Assembly: GCA_047639555.1 (NCBI GenBank)
Contig: JBLIOE010000023.1
Span: 1 to 64,000, forward strand
DNA length: 64,000 nucleotides
Source of the DNA: JAJRXC01 sp047639555
GTDB taxonomy: Bacteria; Actinomycetota; Acidimicrobiia; Acidimicrobiales; Aldehydirespiratoraceae
Direction of reading: 5' to 3'
Part shown: positions 25,428 through 33,928 of the stretch, piece after piece
How positions within the stretch are numbered: position 1 is the stretch's first letter
How the letters are laid out: each line of letters starts with the position of its first letter
Position numbers and translations under genes: made by a program
Notes under the pieces: model-generated
Told to the model about the DNA's origin: nothing
Seen by the model: the letters and a program-made list of their open reading frames with translations, nothing else
The model's database searches: none

Positions 25428-26624
25428 GTGGTCCACAAGCCGACTCGAGGAGACGCACCGTTGCGTCTCGGCGAGACGATAGTCGGGCTCCCGGGAGTGG
25501 CCGGTTCGACGCTCGACGCCGACCTCTATCGAGACCCCGACCGCTTCGCCGCGGAACGCACCCAGGTGCTTCGTTCGGCGTGGATGGTTGCGGCTCGGTC
25601 GAGTGAGCTGCCAAGCCACGGCGACTGGGTCACCTACGAAGGTCACGGTGAAACCGTGATTGTTTGCCGGCAAGAAGACGGCACGGTCGCGGGGTTTCAC
25701 AACGTGTGCCAACACCGGGGCGCACGATTGTCGCGGGGCAATGATTCGGGTTGCGATCGTCGCTTCACCTGCCCCTGGCACGGCTGGGTCTACGACACCA
25801 CGGGCGACCTGGTGGGTGTGCCCGAACGCCAAGATTTCGACCCGGCCCACCTCGAAGGTCTGCGCAGTCCCAAGGTGGCCGCCGATGAATGGGGCGGCTG
25901 GGTCTGGATCAACCTCGCGGGTGACGGTGCGCCGCCGTTGCTCGACTGGATCGGCCCCGACATCGTCACTGACCTCGGCCGGTTCGCAATGGACGACATG
26001 GTGCTGCACGAGAAGCTCGTCTACGACCTGCCGGTCAACTACAAGGCGATTGTCGACGGCTTCAACGAGGTGTACCACGTCACCGAACTTCACCACGTCG
26101 ACCCGGAGTTCACGAAGTCAGCTCGAAACACCACGTTCCATCTGGCCGGGCCGAACTCGATGATGTTCGTGCCCCGGTTCCAGCACCGCGATGCATTGGC
26201 CGAAACGGGAGACCACCATCAGTTCGGCATCTGTCACTACGTCGTGTTTCCAAACGCGATCTTCAACAACAACCCCGATCAGATTCAGCTTTTCCAACCC
26301 ATCCCGCTCACGGCCAACACCACGCGCTTCATCTGCTGGGAGCTGATGTACGGCCCCGACGGCGACGACGATCCCGAGTACGACGCCTACCTCGCCAACG
26401 CTATTGAGCGCTGGGGTCACCTCAAAGAAGTCGTGGAAGAGGACCTCTTCATCTTCGGTGAAGTGGGGGCCACCATCGAGTCGATGGGCTACACGCAGAA
26501 CATTTTCTCCACCCGCGAGTGCAAGCCGACTCGCTACCACCAGGTCATGGACCACTGTGTCGACGGCGGTTCCGCCCTCGACTTCTACGCCGACTCTTTT
26601 CCAACCACTCCTCCACTCCAGTAA
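25428..26624 (+). CDS. Rieske non-haem iron oxygenase, alpha subunit (cluster B)
   Basis: 398 residues from GTG at 25428, preceded by GAAGGAGG at ideal spacing. Rieske ligands C94-x-H96 (CQHRGARL) and C115-x2-H118 (CPWHGW); iron site in GFNEVYHVTELHHVDPEF. It is distinct in length and sequence from cluster A. It would hydroxylate or cleave a ring-like substrate. It is followed 13 bases later by an ABM-domain gene. Confidence 0.93.
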   Translation: MVHKPTRGDAPLRLGETIVGLPGVAGSTLDADLYRDPDRFAAERTQVLRSAWMVAARSSELPSHGDWVTYEGHGETVIVCRQEDGTVAGFHNVCQHRGARLSRGNDSGCDRRFTCPWHGWVYDTTGDLVGVPERQDFDPAHLEGLRSPKVAADEWGGWVWINLAGDGAPPLLDWIGPDIVTDLGRFAMDDMVLHEKLVYDLPVNYKAIVDGFNEVYHVTELHHVDPEFTKSARNTTFHLAGPNSMMFVPRFQHRDALAETGDHHQFGICHYVVFPNAIFNNNPDQIQLFQPIPLTANTTRFICWELMYGPDGDDDPEYDAYLANAIERWGHLKEVVEEDLFIFGEVGATIESMGYTQNIFSTRECKPTRYHQVMDHCVDGGSALDFYADSFPTTPPLQ

Positions 26625-26637
26625 GTAGGGACTCTCA

Positions 26638-26991
26638 ATGATCGTCATCGCCGGACACCTCGAATTTGCGACCAAGGAAGGACGCGACGGCGCGGTCGCG
26701 ATGGGCGCGCCGGCTCAGCAGGCAACCCGTGACGACGAACCGGGCTGTCTCGCCTACATCTTCTCGGCTGACCCCTGTATCGACCGCAACATTCAGGTCT
26801 ACGAATTGTGGGAAGACGAGGCCACGCTCGCAGCCCATTTCGTGCATCCGAACTACAACGGCATGCGCGAGGCTTTGCGGACTTTCGAACGCACCGGCGG
26901 CGACGTCAAGAAGTTCCGCTGCGATCTCTCCGAGCCGGTCTACGACCCCGAAGGTATCGCTCGCGCCGACTTCTTTACTGCGGCTGACTAA
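26638..26991 (+). CDS. Antibiotic-biosynthesis-monooxygenase (ABM) domain protein
   Basis: 117 residues with the dimeric alpha/beta ABM barrel: MIVIAGHLEFATKEGRDGAV, EPGCLAYIFSADP, and QVYELWEDEATLAAHFVHP. Such cofactorless proteins are small monooxygenases or accessory proteins beside oxygenases. It follows the Rieske gene in one operon. Its stop overlaps the convergent molybdopterin gene by 4 bases. Confidence 0.8.
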   Translation: MIVIAGHLEFATKEGRDGAVAMGAPAQQATRDDEPGCLAYIFSADPCIDRNIQVYELWEDEATLAAHFVHPNYNGMREALRTFERTGGDVKKFRCDLSEPVYDPEGIARADFFTAAD

Positions 26992-29135
26992 CGAGCGGGA
27001 CTGAGGCGCACGGGGATCGCCGACTGCACGGCCATGCCGGTGATCGGGTCGTAGCCCACGTCGTTCGCGACGAGGGCATTGGTGGCCACACCGTGCTCTC
27101 GCACGTCGGCGTCGTCTCTAGTCGCCAGACCCCACGAGTGAGACATGGAGACGACACCGAGCTTCACGTCGGGGGCCGCGGCAACTACGCCGGTGATCCG
27201 GCCGTGCGGTGACTCGATGGTCGCGAGATCACCCTCAGCAAGCCCCAACGATTCGAGGTCTGCCGGATTCATGTACGCCGGATTTGTGGTGCCAACGGAG
27301 GCGAGTCCGGGCAACTCTCGGCCGAGCGAGTTCAGAACGTGTTTCATGCGACGACTGGTGAGCCGGAAGGGGAATTCCGCGTAGGCATCGGCCCGGCCCT
27401 CGGCATGGACGTCGGTGAGCTCAGCAACCACGTCGGACGGGGCGACGGCGAAACGGCCGGTCGCCTCTGGATCGCCGGCGACCACGCGTACCGGGTTGTC
27501 ATCGTGGACGGCGCCGCGATGGGCACGGATCTCGTCCATCCCGATGCGAGACGTGGCGTAGACCAGATCGAGGACGCTGTCGTCATCCTCGTCGGCGGTG
27601 AGCGGGCCGCCCGGCAGATTGATTGGAGTCTCGTTGCGAGCCGCGATACCGGCGAACACTTCCCACTCGGCCAGCAGGTCGTCTTTGGTCGCCAGAACGG
27701 CTGGGGTGTAGTTCGTGTAGATACTCGGGATGCGGCGATCCATGATGTGGGGCACGTCGGCCCGCTCCAGCTCAAGGCGGGGAGCGATGACGTAGTCGGC
27801 GAGTTCGGCGGTGGGTGTCATCCGCGGATCGATCACGACGAGTAGGTCGAGCGAGGCCAGCGCGGCTTCGGTCTTCTTCTGATCAGGCCACGCCACGATC
27901 GGGTTGCCGCCCGAGACGATGAGGGCCCGGACTTGCCCTTCACCTTCCATAAGGATCTCGTCGGCGAGCGCGTTGGTAAGCATCTCGCCCGGCATTCCGT
28001 TGAGGTTGCGCACGCGATGGGGTGTGCCGGGTGCTGGATTCGACGGTGGGATCACCTGGGCCCGCCGGGTGTCTCCCGGGGTAAGGAACGCGCCACTCTC
28101 GAGCGTGTCACCCGGTTGGAGCACCCGGCCGCAGAGCACGTTGAGGGTGAGCGCGAGGTGTTCGGTGAGCATCGAGTGTGGTGCCATGTTGGGCCCGGTT
28201 CCGGTGCCGGCCGAACCCCGAGGCCCGGCCGCGAAGAGCTCGGCCGCTCGAACGATGTCGTCACCAGCAACCCGAGCTCGACGAACTGCCTCGTCGATGG
28301 TGAACGGATCGACCGCGGCCCGAAGGTCATCGAGCTGGTCTACGTGGTGGGCGCAAAAGCCCAGGTCATGAAGGTCGTTGTCGAGGATGTGGCGGATCAT
28401 TCCGGCCAGAAGGGCCGGGTCTTCGCCGGGCTGTACCTGGAGCCACACGTCGGCAAATTTGGCCGTCTCGGTCTGGCGAGGGTCGATCACGATGAGTGAA
28501 AGGCCACGTTCTTTCGCCTCGCGCACCTTCACGAAGGGATTGGTGCCCTGGAGCCCGCCGGAGGGGCCGTAGGACGACACGAGCGGGTTGTAGCCGACAA
28601 CCAGCGTGACATCGCTTTCGGTGAAGTTGTCCCAGCCTGCTTCCCACGCGCCGAGTCGTAACGCGGCGCTGCGGTGAGCGGGCTGGTCGATGGTGATGGA
28701 GGTGTAGAACGACGGCGAGTCGAACCCGGCGTGCCACGCGGCGGCGACCGGGACCGACGTGGAGTTCTGGAACGCTCCGGTGCCGGTGTAGCTGGCCACG
28801 GCTCGCGGGCCGTACTTCGCGACGATCGCGGCGATGCGTGAAGCGATGTCGTCGAGCGCCTCGCCGGTTCCGACCGGATTGAAGCCGGCCGCGGTGCGCT
28901 GCATTGTGCTGCGCAACCGGGTGGGGTCGTGGTGCTGGTCGGGAAGTTGGCGACCCTTGATGCAGGTGTAACCACCAAACACCGGGTCGTCGCGATCGCC
29001 TCTTACCCCGACGACTCGTTCGCTCGCGCCGGTGATCTCCACGTCCACCAGCACCGGGCACGCGGCGTGGCAGACGCGGCAGAAGGTCTTTCGGGTGTCG
29101 AGCGAGGTCGCCTTGGTGGATTCAGGAGCACTCAT
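26988..29135 (-). CDS. Molybdopterin oxidoreductase, formate-dehydrogenase/DMSO-reductase family
   Basis: 715 residues from the ATG at 29135. The N-terminal Fe-S motif is CxxCxxxC at C19, C22, C26 with a fourth Cys at C58 (YTCIKG). The molybdopterin domain and the C-terminal molydopterin-dinucleotide-binding domain (LTSRRMKHVLNSLG, ESPHGRI) follow. There is no TAT signal, so it is probably cytoplasmic. No partner subunit or electron-transfer gene lies beside it, so the electron acceptor is unknown. It would oxidise or reduce a small substrate of the pathway. The frame continues upstream to 29639 only as antisense. Confidence 0.9.
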   Translation of the reverse strand: MSAPESTKATSLDTRKTFCRVCHAACPVLVDVEITGASERVVGVRGDRDDPVFGGYTCIKGRQLPDQHHDPTRLRSTMQRTAAGFNPVGTGEALDDIASRIAAIVAKYGPRAVASYTGTGAFQNSTSVPVAAAWHAGFDSPSFYTSITIDQPAHRSAALRLGAWEAGWDNFTESDVTLVVGYNPLVSSYGPSGGLQGTNPFVKVREAKERGLSLIVIDPRQTETAKFADVWLQVQPGEDPALLAGMIRHILDNDLHDLGFCAHHVDQLDDLRAAVDPFTIDEAVRRARVAGDDIVRAAELFAAGPRGSAGTGTGPNMAPHSMLTEHLALTLNVLCGRVLQPGDTLESGAFLTPGDTRRAQVIPPSNPAPGTPHRVRNLNGMPGEMLTNALADEILMEGEGQVRALIVSGGNPIVAWPDQKKTEAALASLDLLVVIDPRMTPTAELADYVIAPRLELERADVPHIMDRRIPSIYTNYTPAVLATKDDLLAEWEVFAGIAARNETPINLPGGPLTADEDDDSVLDLVYATSRIGMDEIRAHRGAVHDDNPVRVVAGDPEATGRFAVAPSDVVAELTDVHAEGRADAYAEFPFRLTSRRMKHVLNSLGRELPGLASVGTTNPAYMNPADLESLGLAEGDLATIESPHGRITGVVAAAPDVKLGVVSMSHSWGLATRDDADVREHGVATNALVANDVGYDPITGMAVQSAIPVRLSPAR

Positions 29136-29145
29136 GTTGTACGAA

Positions 29146-29163
29146 ACTAACCGATCAGTTAGT
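29146..29163. promoter_or_regulatory. Shared palindromic operator, copy 6 (best match)
   Basis: ACTAACC-GATC-AGTTAGT; extended by AA/TT the half-sites match in 8 of 9 positions (29144-29165). It lies in the 37-base gap between two divergent starts, the molybdopterin gene at 29135 and the SDR at 29173. Confidence 0.7.
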
Positions 29164-29172
29164 TTCACGCGA

Positions 29173-29967
29173 ATGGGCCTGCAAGATTCCTTCGACATGA
29201 CGGACCGAGTAGCGGTCGTGACTGGTTCCGGCCAGGGCATCGGCCGAGCGATCGCGTGGGGTCTGGCCGATGTTGGTTGCGATGTCGTGCTCAACGCCCG
29301 CCGTGTCGCCGATCTCGAAGTGACGGCCGCGGGTGTCGTCGAACGGGGGCGTCGAGCGCTCATCGTAGATGGCGATATCCGTGACTTCTCGGAGACCATC
29401 GCCGACCGCACGATGGAAGAGTTCGGACGCCTCGATGTCTGGGTCAACAACGTGGGCGGCTCCGACGAGAAGAAGACACGGGCGCTGCTCGATACCCCTG
29501 ACGACATCTTCCGCTCCCAGCTCGAACTCAATCTGACGAGTGCGTTCCAAGGCTGCAAGGCCGCCGCGAGTCGAATGGGCCCCGGAAGTGCGATCGTCAA
29601 CATCTCCTCCGGCGCCGGCACTCGAGGATCACCGTTCACCGGGCCCTACGCCGCCGCGAAGGCGGGGATGAACAACATGACACAAACCCTGGCGCTCGAA
29701 CTTGCGCCGAACATTCGCGTGAATGCCGTGGCCCCGGGGCCCGTGATCACCGAAGCTTTTACCCAGGTGCTGGCCGACGACCCGAACAAACTCGACGAGA
29801 TTGCGTCAACCATCCCGCTGGGTCGAACCGGCACGCCCGACGACATCGCCAGTGCGGTGCTCTATCTCGCCTCCGACGCCGCGTCGTGGGTAACCGGACA
29901 ACTCATCCTCGTTGCCGGCGGGCGTACGCAACGAGTGGCGCAGTACACCCCGAAGGACGACACATGA
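29173..29967 (+). CDS. SDR-family oxidoreductase
   Basis: 264 residues from ATG at 29173. Motifs: GSGQGIGRA, NNVGG, INISSGAGTRG, YAAAK, and VAPGPVITEAFTQ. It starts 9 bases after the operator and is probably leaderless. Its stop overlaps the Rieske start (ATGA), so the two are coupled, and the enzyme probably acts on the product of that oxygenase. Confidence 0.9.
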   Translation: MGLQDSFDMTDRVAVVTGSGQGIGRAIAWGLADVGCDVVLNARRVADLEVTAAGVVERGRRALIVDGDIRDFSETIADRTMEEFGRLDVWVNNVGGSDEKKTRALLDTPDDIFRSQLELNLTSAFQGCKAAASRMGPGSAIVNISSGAGTRGSPFTGPYAAAKAGMNNMTQTLALELAPNIRVNAVAPGPVITEAFTQVLADDPNKLDEIASTIPLGRTGTPDDIASAVLYLASDAASWVTGQLILVAGGRTQRVAQYTPKDDT

Positions 29968-31334
29968 GCAGCGAGAGTTACAGCGGCGCTCGGTCTCCGG
30001 GCGTCAGCTATCAGGGTCTTCTCGACACCGACACTCGAACGGTGCCCGCCGTCCTTCGTCTCGAATCGCCGAAGTATCTCGGCAGTGCCGACGTCGATAT
30101 TGCCCACTACATCTCTCGCGAATGGCATGAGCGTGAAGTCGCCCATCTCTGGTCGCGGGTGTGGCAATTCGCCTGCCGCGAAGACGACATTCCTGAGGTT
30201 GGCGATCACATCGTCTACGAGATCGCCCGCGCTTCCTATTTCGTCATCCGCTCGGCGCCCGATGAGATCAAGGCATATCCCAATGCGTGCCTACACCGCG
30301 GTCGGCGGCTGAAAGATCACGAAGGAAACTGCGACGAGATTCGCTGCCCGTTCCACGGCTTTGCCTGGGCCCTCGACGGCGCGCTCAAAGAAGTGCCGGC
30401 CCGCTGGGACTTCGAGCACGTTGCCGACGAAGACTTCTCGCTTCCCGAATGCCAGGTCGGCACGTGGGCGGGATTCGTCATGATCAATCCCGATCCCGAT
30501 GCCGAACCGCTGGCCGACTATCTCGGCGAAATGCCCGATCACTTTGCTGATTGGGATCTCGCCAACCGCTACACACAAGCCCACGTCGCCAAAGTGATTC
30601 AGGCCAATTGGAAGATTGCGCAGGAGGCGTTCTGTGAGTCGTTCCACGCCAACGCCACTCACCCGCAGATCCTTCCGTACATTGGCGATACCAACAGCCA
30701 GGTCGACGTATGGGACAACTTCTCGCGGGTGATCACCCCCGGCGGCACGCCGAGCCCACTGCTCGACTATGTCCCCACCGAAGACGAGATGATGCGGGCC
30801 ATGACCGACACCCGCGTCGACGAACCCACGCCGATCCCGATCGCCGAAGGCGAGTCCATGCGGGCCGTCGGTGCTGCCTCCAGTCGAGAGCGGTGGCGCC
30901 CCGCGGCCGGTGACGCCGTCGACGAGATGTCCGACGCCGAGATGATGGACAACATCGACTACACGGTGTTCCCAAACTTCCATCCGTGGGGATCGTTCAA
31001 CCGCATCGTCTACCGGTTCCGGCCCAATGGCGACGACCATCGCAGCTCGATCATGGAGTGCATCTTTCTGGGGCCCTATGCCGGGGAGAAGCCACCGAAT
31101 GCTCCTATCCACTGGTTGGGCGAGGACGAGACATTCACCGACGCGCCGGAACTCGGCACGCTCGGCAAGGTCTTCAACCAGGACCTCTTCAACATGCCTC
31201 GGGTTCAGCAGGGCTTAGAGACCACCCGGAAGCCCGGCGTTACCCTCGGCAACTACCAGGAGTCGAAGATCCGCTGGATTCACAACAAGCTCGACGAGTG
31301 GTGCGGCGATCATTCCGACGGCAGTGAGCAATGA
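29964..31334 (+). CDS. Rieske non-haem iron oxygenase, alpha subunit (cluster C, first)
   Basis: 456 residues. Rieske ligands C109-x-H111 (CLHRGRRL) and C128-x2-H131 (CPFHGF), iron site in QEAFCESFHANATHPQ. It resembles the cluster A enzyme in overall length and N-terminus (SPKYLGSADVDIAHYISREW). Coupled to the preceding SDR by ATGA. Next comes a small hypothetical gene and then another Rieske gene. Confidence 0.93.
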   Translation: MSSESYSGARSPGVSYQGLLDTDTRTVPAVLRLESPKYLGSADVDIAHYISREWHEREVAHLWSRVWQFACREDDIPEVGDHIVYEIARASYFVIRSAPDEIKAYPNACLHRGRRLKDHEGNCDEIRCPFHGFAWALDGALKEVPARWDFEHVADEDFSLPECQVGTWAGFVMINPDPDAEPLADYLGEMPDHFADWDLANRYTQAHVAKVIQANWKIAQEAFCESFHANATHPQILPYIGDTNSQVDVWDNFSRVITPGGTPSPLLDYVPTEDEMMRAMTDTRVDEPTPIPIAEGESMRAVGAASSRERWRPAAGDAVDEMSDAEMMDNIDYTVFPNFHPWGSFNRIVYRFRPNGDDHRSSIMECIFLGPYAGEKPPNAPIHWLGEDETFTDAPELGTLGKVFNQDLFNMPRVQQGLETTRKPGVTLGNYQESKIRWIHNKLDEWCGDHSDGSEQ

Positions 31335-31344
31335 AGGGAACGCT

Positions 31345-31575
31345 ATGAAAGGTATTGTCCATCCCTTCACCAAGGTTCTCTACGAACAAGACGGCAACGG
31401 CAATCTGCTCGTGACCGACGGCGACCGCTGGGGTCGCTTCACCACCGGTGGCCGGTGGATCGAAGGTGACCTCAAACACTGTGACCCGCAGCTCTGCGGC
31501 TGGGTGACGGGCCCATCGGCCCCGCACCACCGCGTGGCCGCCGCCCCGCCGGCCCCGGGCACCGAAAAGGACTGA
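31345..31575 (+). CDS. Small conserved-looking protein between two Rieske genes
   Basis: 76 residues from the ATG at 31345, with AAGGGA at 31334-31339; GTG at 31324 would be an in-frame alternative overlapping the previous stop. Sequence features: MKGIVHPFTKVLYEQDGNGN, a DRWGRFTTGGRWIEG stretch, one pair of cysteines (HCDPQLCG) and a Pro/Ala-rich end. No family was recognised. It sits in a tight operon (2 bases before the next Rieske gene), so it probably serves one of the two oxygenases. Confidence 0.55.
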   Translation: MKGIVHPFTKVLYEQDGNGNLLVTDGDRWGRFTTGGRWIEGDLKHCDPQLCGWVTGPSAPHHRVAAAPPAPGTEKD

Positions 31576-31577
31576 AC

Positions 31578-32774
31578 ATGTCTCGCGCCTTGCTCGTTGA
31601 GTTGGCGCAACGCACCCTGGCCCACGCCCGAGCAGGCACCGTCCCGCTTGCGGCCAACGTCGTCGAGGTGCCGGCGAACACGTATCTCGACCCCGACCGG
31701 TGGGCCGCCGAGATCGAACGAATTTGGCGCCGGGTGCCACTGGTGTTCGGACCGTCGGCCGATCTGCCGGAGCCACACTCGTACCGGGCGCTCGATATCG
31801 CGGGCGTTCCTGTGCTGCTTACCCGCGGCGACGACGGCACCGTCCAAGCCTTCATCAATTCGTGCAGCCATCGCGGCGCGATCGTCGTGGAGGAGGGGAG
31901 TGGCTCGGCCCGTCGTTTTACCTGTCCGTTTCATGCCTGGACCTACGACGGCGACGGCGCGCTCGTCGGCATCTTCGATCGCGAGGACTTTGGCGATGTC
32001 GACCTCGACTGTCGAGGGCTCACGCCGCTGCCGTGTGAGGAACGGGCCGGCCTGGTCTTTGGTCAGATCAATCCCGAGGCTTCGCTCGATCTGGATTCGT
32101 TTCTCCAGGGCTACGACGACGTGCTCAACGTGCTCGGTCTGGCCGAATGCCATGTCGCGGGCCGCCAAGAAGTCGCCGGTCCGAACTGGAAGGTGGCGTT
32201 CGACGGATATCTCGACTTCTACCACCTGCCGATTCTCCACAAGAACAGCTTCGGTCCCGACTATTCAAACAAGGCCGTGTTCGATGCCTGGGGCCCGCAT
32301 CAGCGTTTGCAGCAGCCCGACCATCGTGTGCTGGCGCTCGATGACAACGATCCCGACAACTGGACCGTCCCGCAGATCACCGGTGGCGTGTTTACGATCT
32401 TTCCCAACATCTCGGTCGCTAGTTTCGATGCCGGTGGGCGTCTCTTCATGATCTCGGTGCTGTTGCCGGGGGCCAGTGTCGGTGAGTCGATCACGGCCCA
32501 GTACTTCCTGTCCCCATCTGAACCCGATGCCGAGCAAGAAGCCGCAATCGCCGAACGGATGGACTTCCTCCTCAATGTTGTGCGAGATGAGGACTACGCC
32601 ACGGGCCTGGGTATCCAACGGGGACTTGCGGCCCGACCGAAAGAGACCGTCCTCTTCGGGCGCAACGAGGGCGGCGGCCAGCGGTTCCATCGCTGGGTCG
32701 ACGCGCTGGTAGAGGCCGATGACGAAGCGGCTGGTGCGCTCTTTGCCTCAGCCGATACCGACTTCGCGCCGTGA
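31578..32774 (+). CDS. Rieske non-haem iron oxygenase, alpha subunit (cluster C, second)
   Basis: 398 residues. Rieske ligands C96-x-H98 (CSHRGAIV) and C116-x2-H119 (CPFHAW), iron site in AFDGYLDFYHLPILHKN. It differs clearly from the first cluster C enzyme and is closer in length to the cluster B enzyme. It ends the operon SDR, Rieske, small protein, Rieske. Its end lies beside a truncated SDR on the opposite strand. Confidence 0.92.
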   Translation: MSRALLVELAQRTLAHARAGTVPLAANVVEVPANTYLDPDRWAAEIERIWRRVPLVFGPSADLPEPHSYRALDIAGVPVLLTRGDDGTVQAFINSCSHRGAIVVEEGSGSARRFTCPFHAWTYDGDGALVGIFDREDFGDVDLDCRGLTPLPCEERAGLVFGQINPEASLDLDSFLQGYDDVLNVLGLAECHVAGRQEVAGPNWKVAFDGYLDFYHLPILHKNSFGPDYSNKAVFDAWGPHQRLQQPDHRVLALDDNDPDNWTVPQITGGVFTIFPNISVASFDAGGRLFMISVLLPGASVGESITAQYFLSPSEPDAEQEAAIAERMDFLLNVVRDEDYATGLGIQRGLAARPKETVLFGRNEGGGQRFHRWVDALVEADDEAAGALFASADTDFAP

Positions 32775-33205
32775 AGTCGCTGGTCGCCACCGAGCCCCGA
32801 GGTTGATGCGGTGACTGCGATCGCGCCACCCTCGCTCTTCTGGAGAGTAGGAACGGCCGCCCGAATGCCCAGAGCGACGGCCCGCACGTTGAGGTTCCAC
32901 ACTGCATCGAAGTCTTCCATCGGGAGCTCGTCGATCCGGCCCCGACGAGACATTCCGGCATTCAGTACCACGGCGTGAAGGCCGCCGAATCGGTCGACGG
33001 CGTGGGCAGCCATGCTCTCGTTCGTCGCCGGGTCGGTGACGTCGCCGACGTACTGGGAGAGGCGCTCATCATCGGCCGTCTCTGAGAATGCGAGGTCGAC
33101 ACCGGCCACCGACGCGCCCTCGGAATGGGGCAATTCGACGGTCGCGGCGCCGATGCCCGACCCGGCGCCAGTGACGATCGCGACTCTTCCCCTGTGTGCG
33201 TTCAT
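32775..33205 (-). pseudogene. Truncated SDR oxidoreductase (N-terminal half only)
   Basis: From ATG at 33205, the frame encodes a good SDR N-terminus: GRVAIVTGAGSGIGAA, AVVLNAGM, and ITVTASTSGLGGD-like end (TASTSGLGGDQR). At this point, next to the Rieske stop, it loses SDR similarity; the frame continues to 32594 only as antisense to the Rieske gene. The YxxxK catalytic region and the C-terminal half are missing. It looks like a deletion remnant whose other end joined the Rieske gene region. Confidence 0.75.
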
Positions 33206-33224
33206 GCCCCGAAGGTACACCTCG

Positions 33225-33242
33225 ACCTACCAAGCGGTTAGT
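33225..33242. promoter_or_regulatory. Shared palindromic operator, copy 7
   Basis: ACCTACC-AAGC-GGTTAGT, 8 bases before the nitroreductase start and upstream of the truncated SDR. The right half is perfect. It shares CTACCAAGCGGTTA with copy 9. Confidence 0.6.
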
Positions 33243-33250
33243 TTCTGTCC

Positions 33251-33913
33251 ATGGACGTTTACGAAGCGATTTACACCACTCGGGCAATGCGTCGGCTCTC
33301 GCCCGACCCGATCCCCGAAGAACTGCTTCCGAAGCTCTTCGACGCGGCGATTCGTGGCCCGAACTCCGGCAACGCGCAGCTCTTCCGTTTCCTCTGCGTG
33401 ACGGACCCGGAGATGAAGCAAACGATCCAGGGGATCTACCGAGAGTGTCTCGACGAGATCAACGCCACCAAATATGCAGGCGCTCAGGAGAAGATTGCGA
33501 CCGGTGACCCGGACGACCCAGACGTGCAGCAGACCACTCGCGTTGACAAGTCGGCCCAGTGGTTGGCCAATAACTTGAACACCGCTCCGATGCTGATATT
33601 CGCGTTTGGAAAAGAGGGCGGTGAGACCACCACCTATCCTTGTCTGTGGAATCTCTGTCTCGCGGCCCGCGCTGAAGGACTCGGCACCACGGTGACCTCG
33701 CTGCTGAAGGTCCAGAAAGAGCGAGTTGAGGATCTCCTCGGTATGCCCAAGGGAGATGTGTGGCACATGCACGGCATGATCCCGATCGGCTATCCGACCG
33801 GTAAGTGGGGCGTGCCGCGGCGCCAACCCGCTCAGACCGCCGTCTACGCCGAGACCTGGGGCGAGGCCCCAAGCTGGACCGCCGACGAAGCGCTCTGGAC
33901 CGCCCCCTACTAG
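33251..33913 (+). CDS. Nitroreductase-family FMN oxidoreductase
   Basis: 220 residues: MDVYEAIYTTRAMRRLSPDP, AAIRGPNSGNAQ, LCLAARAEGLGT, and the late GMIPIGYPTGKWG segment. It is of the FMN-binding nitroreductase fold, with the usual early Arg cluster for FMN. It would reduce a nitro, quinone or enone group of an intermediate. It begins 8 bases after the operator without a clear ribosome-binding site, so the transcript is probably leaderless. The cyclase-family gene follows after 15 bases. Confidence 0.85.
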   Translation: MDVYEAIYTTRAMRRLSPDPIPEELLPKLFDAAIRGPNSGNAQLFRFLCVTDPEMKQTIQGIYRECLDEINATKYAGAQEKIATGDPDDPDVQQTTRVDKSAQWLANNLNTAPMLIFAFGKEGGETTTYPCLWNLCLAARAEGLGTTVTSLLKVQKERVEDLLGMPKGDVWHMHGMIPIGYPTGKWGVPRRQPAQTAVYAETWGEAPSWTADEALWTAPY

Positions 33914-33928
33914 GGCTGTTCAGAAATC

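Noticed and set aside
29136..29639. Upstream extension of the molybdopterin oxidoreductase to 29639
   Set aside because: It reads through the divergent SDR gene and operator; the Fe-S N-terminus begins after ATG 29135.
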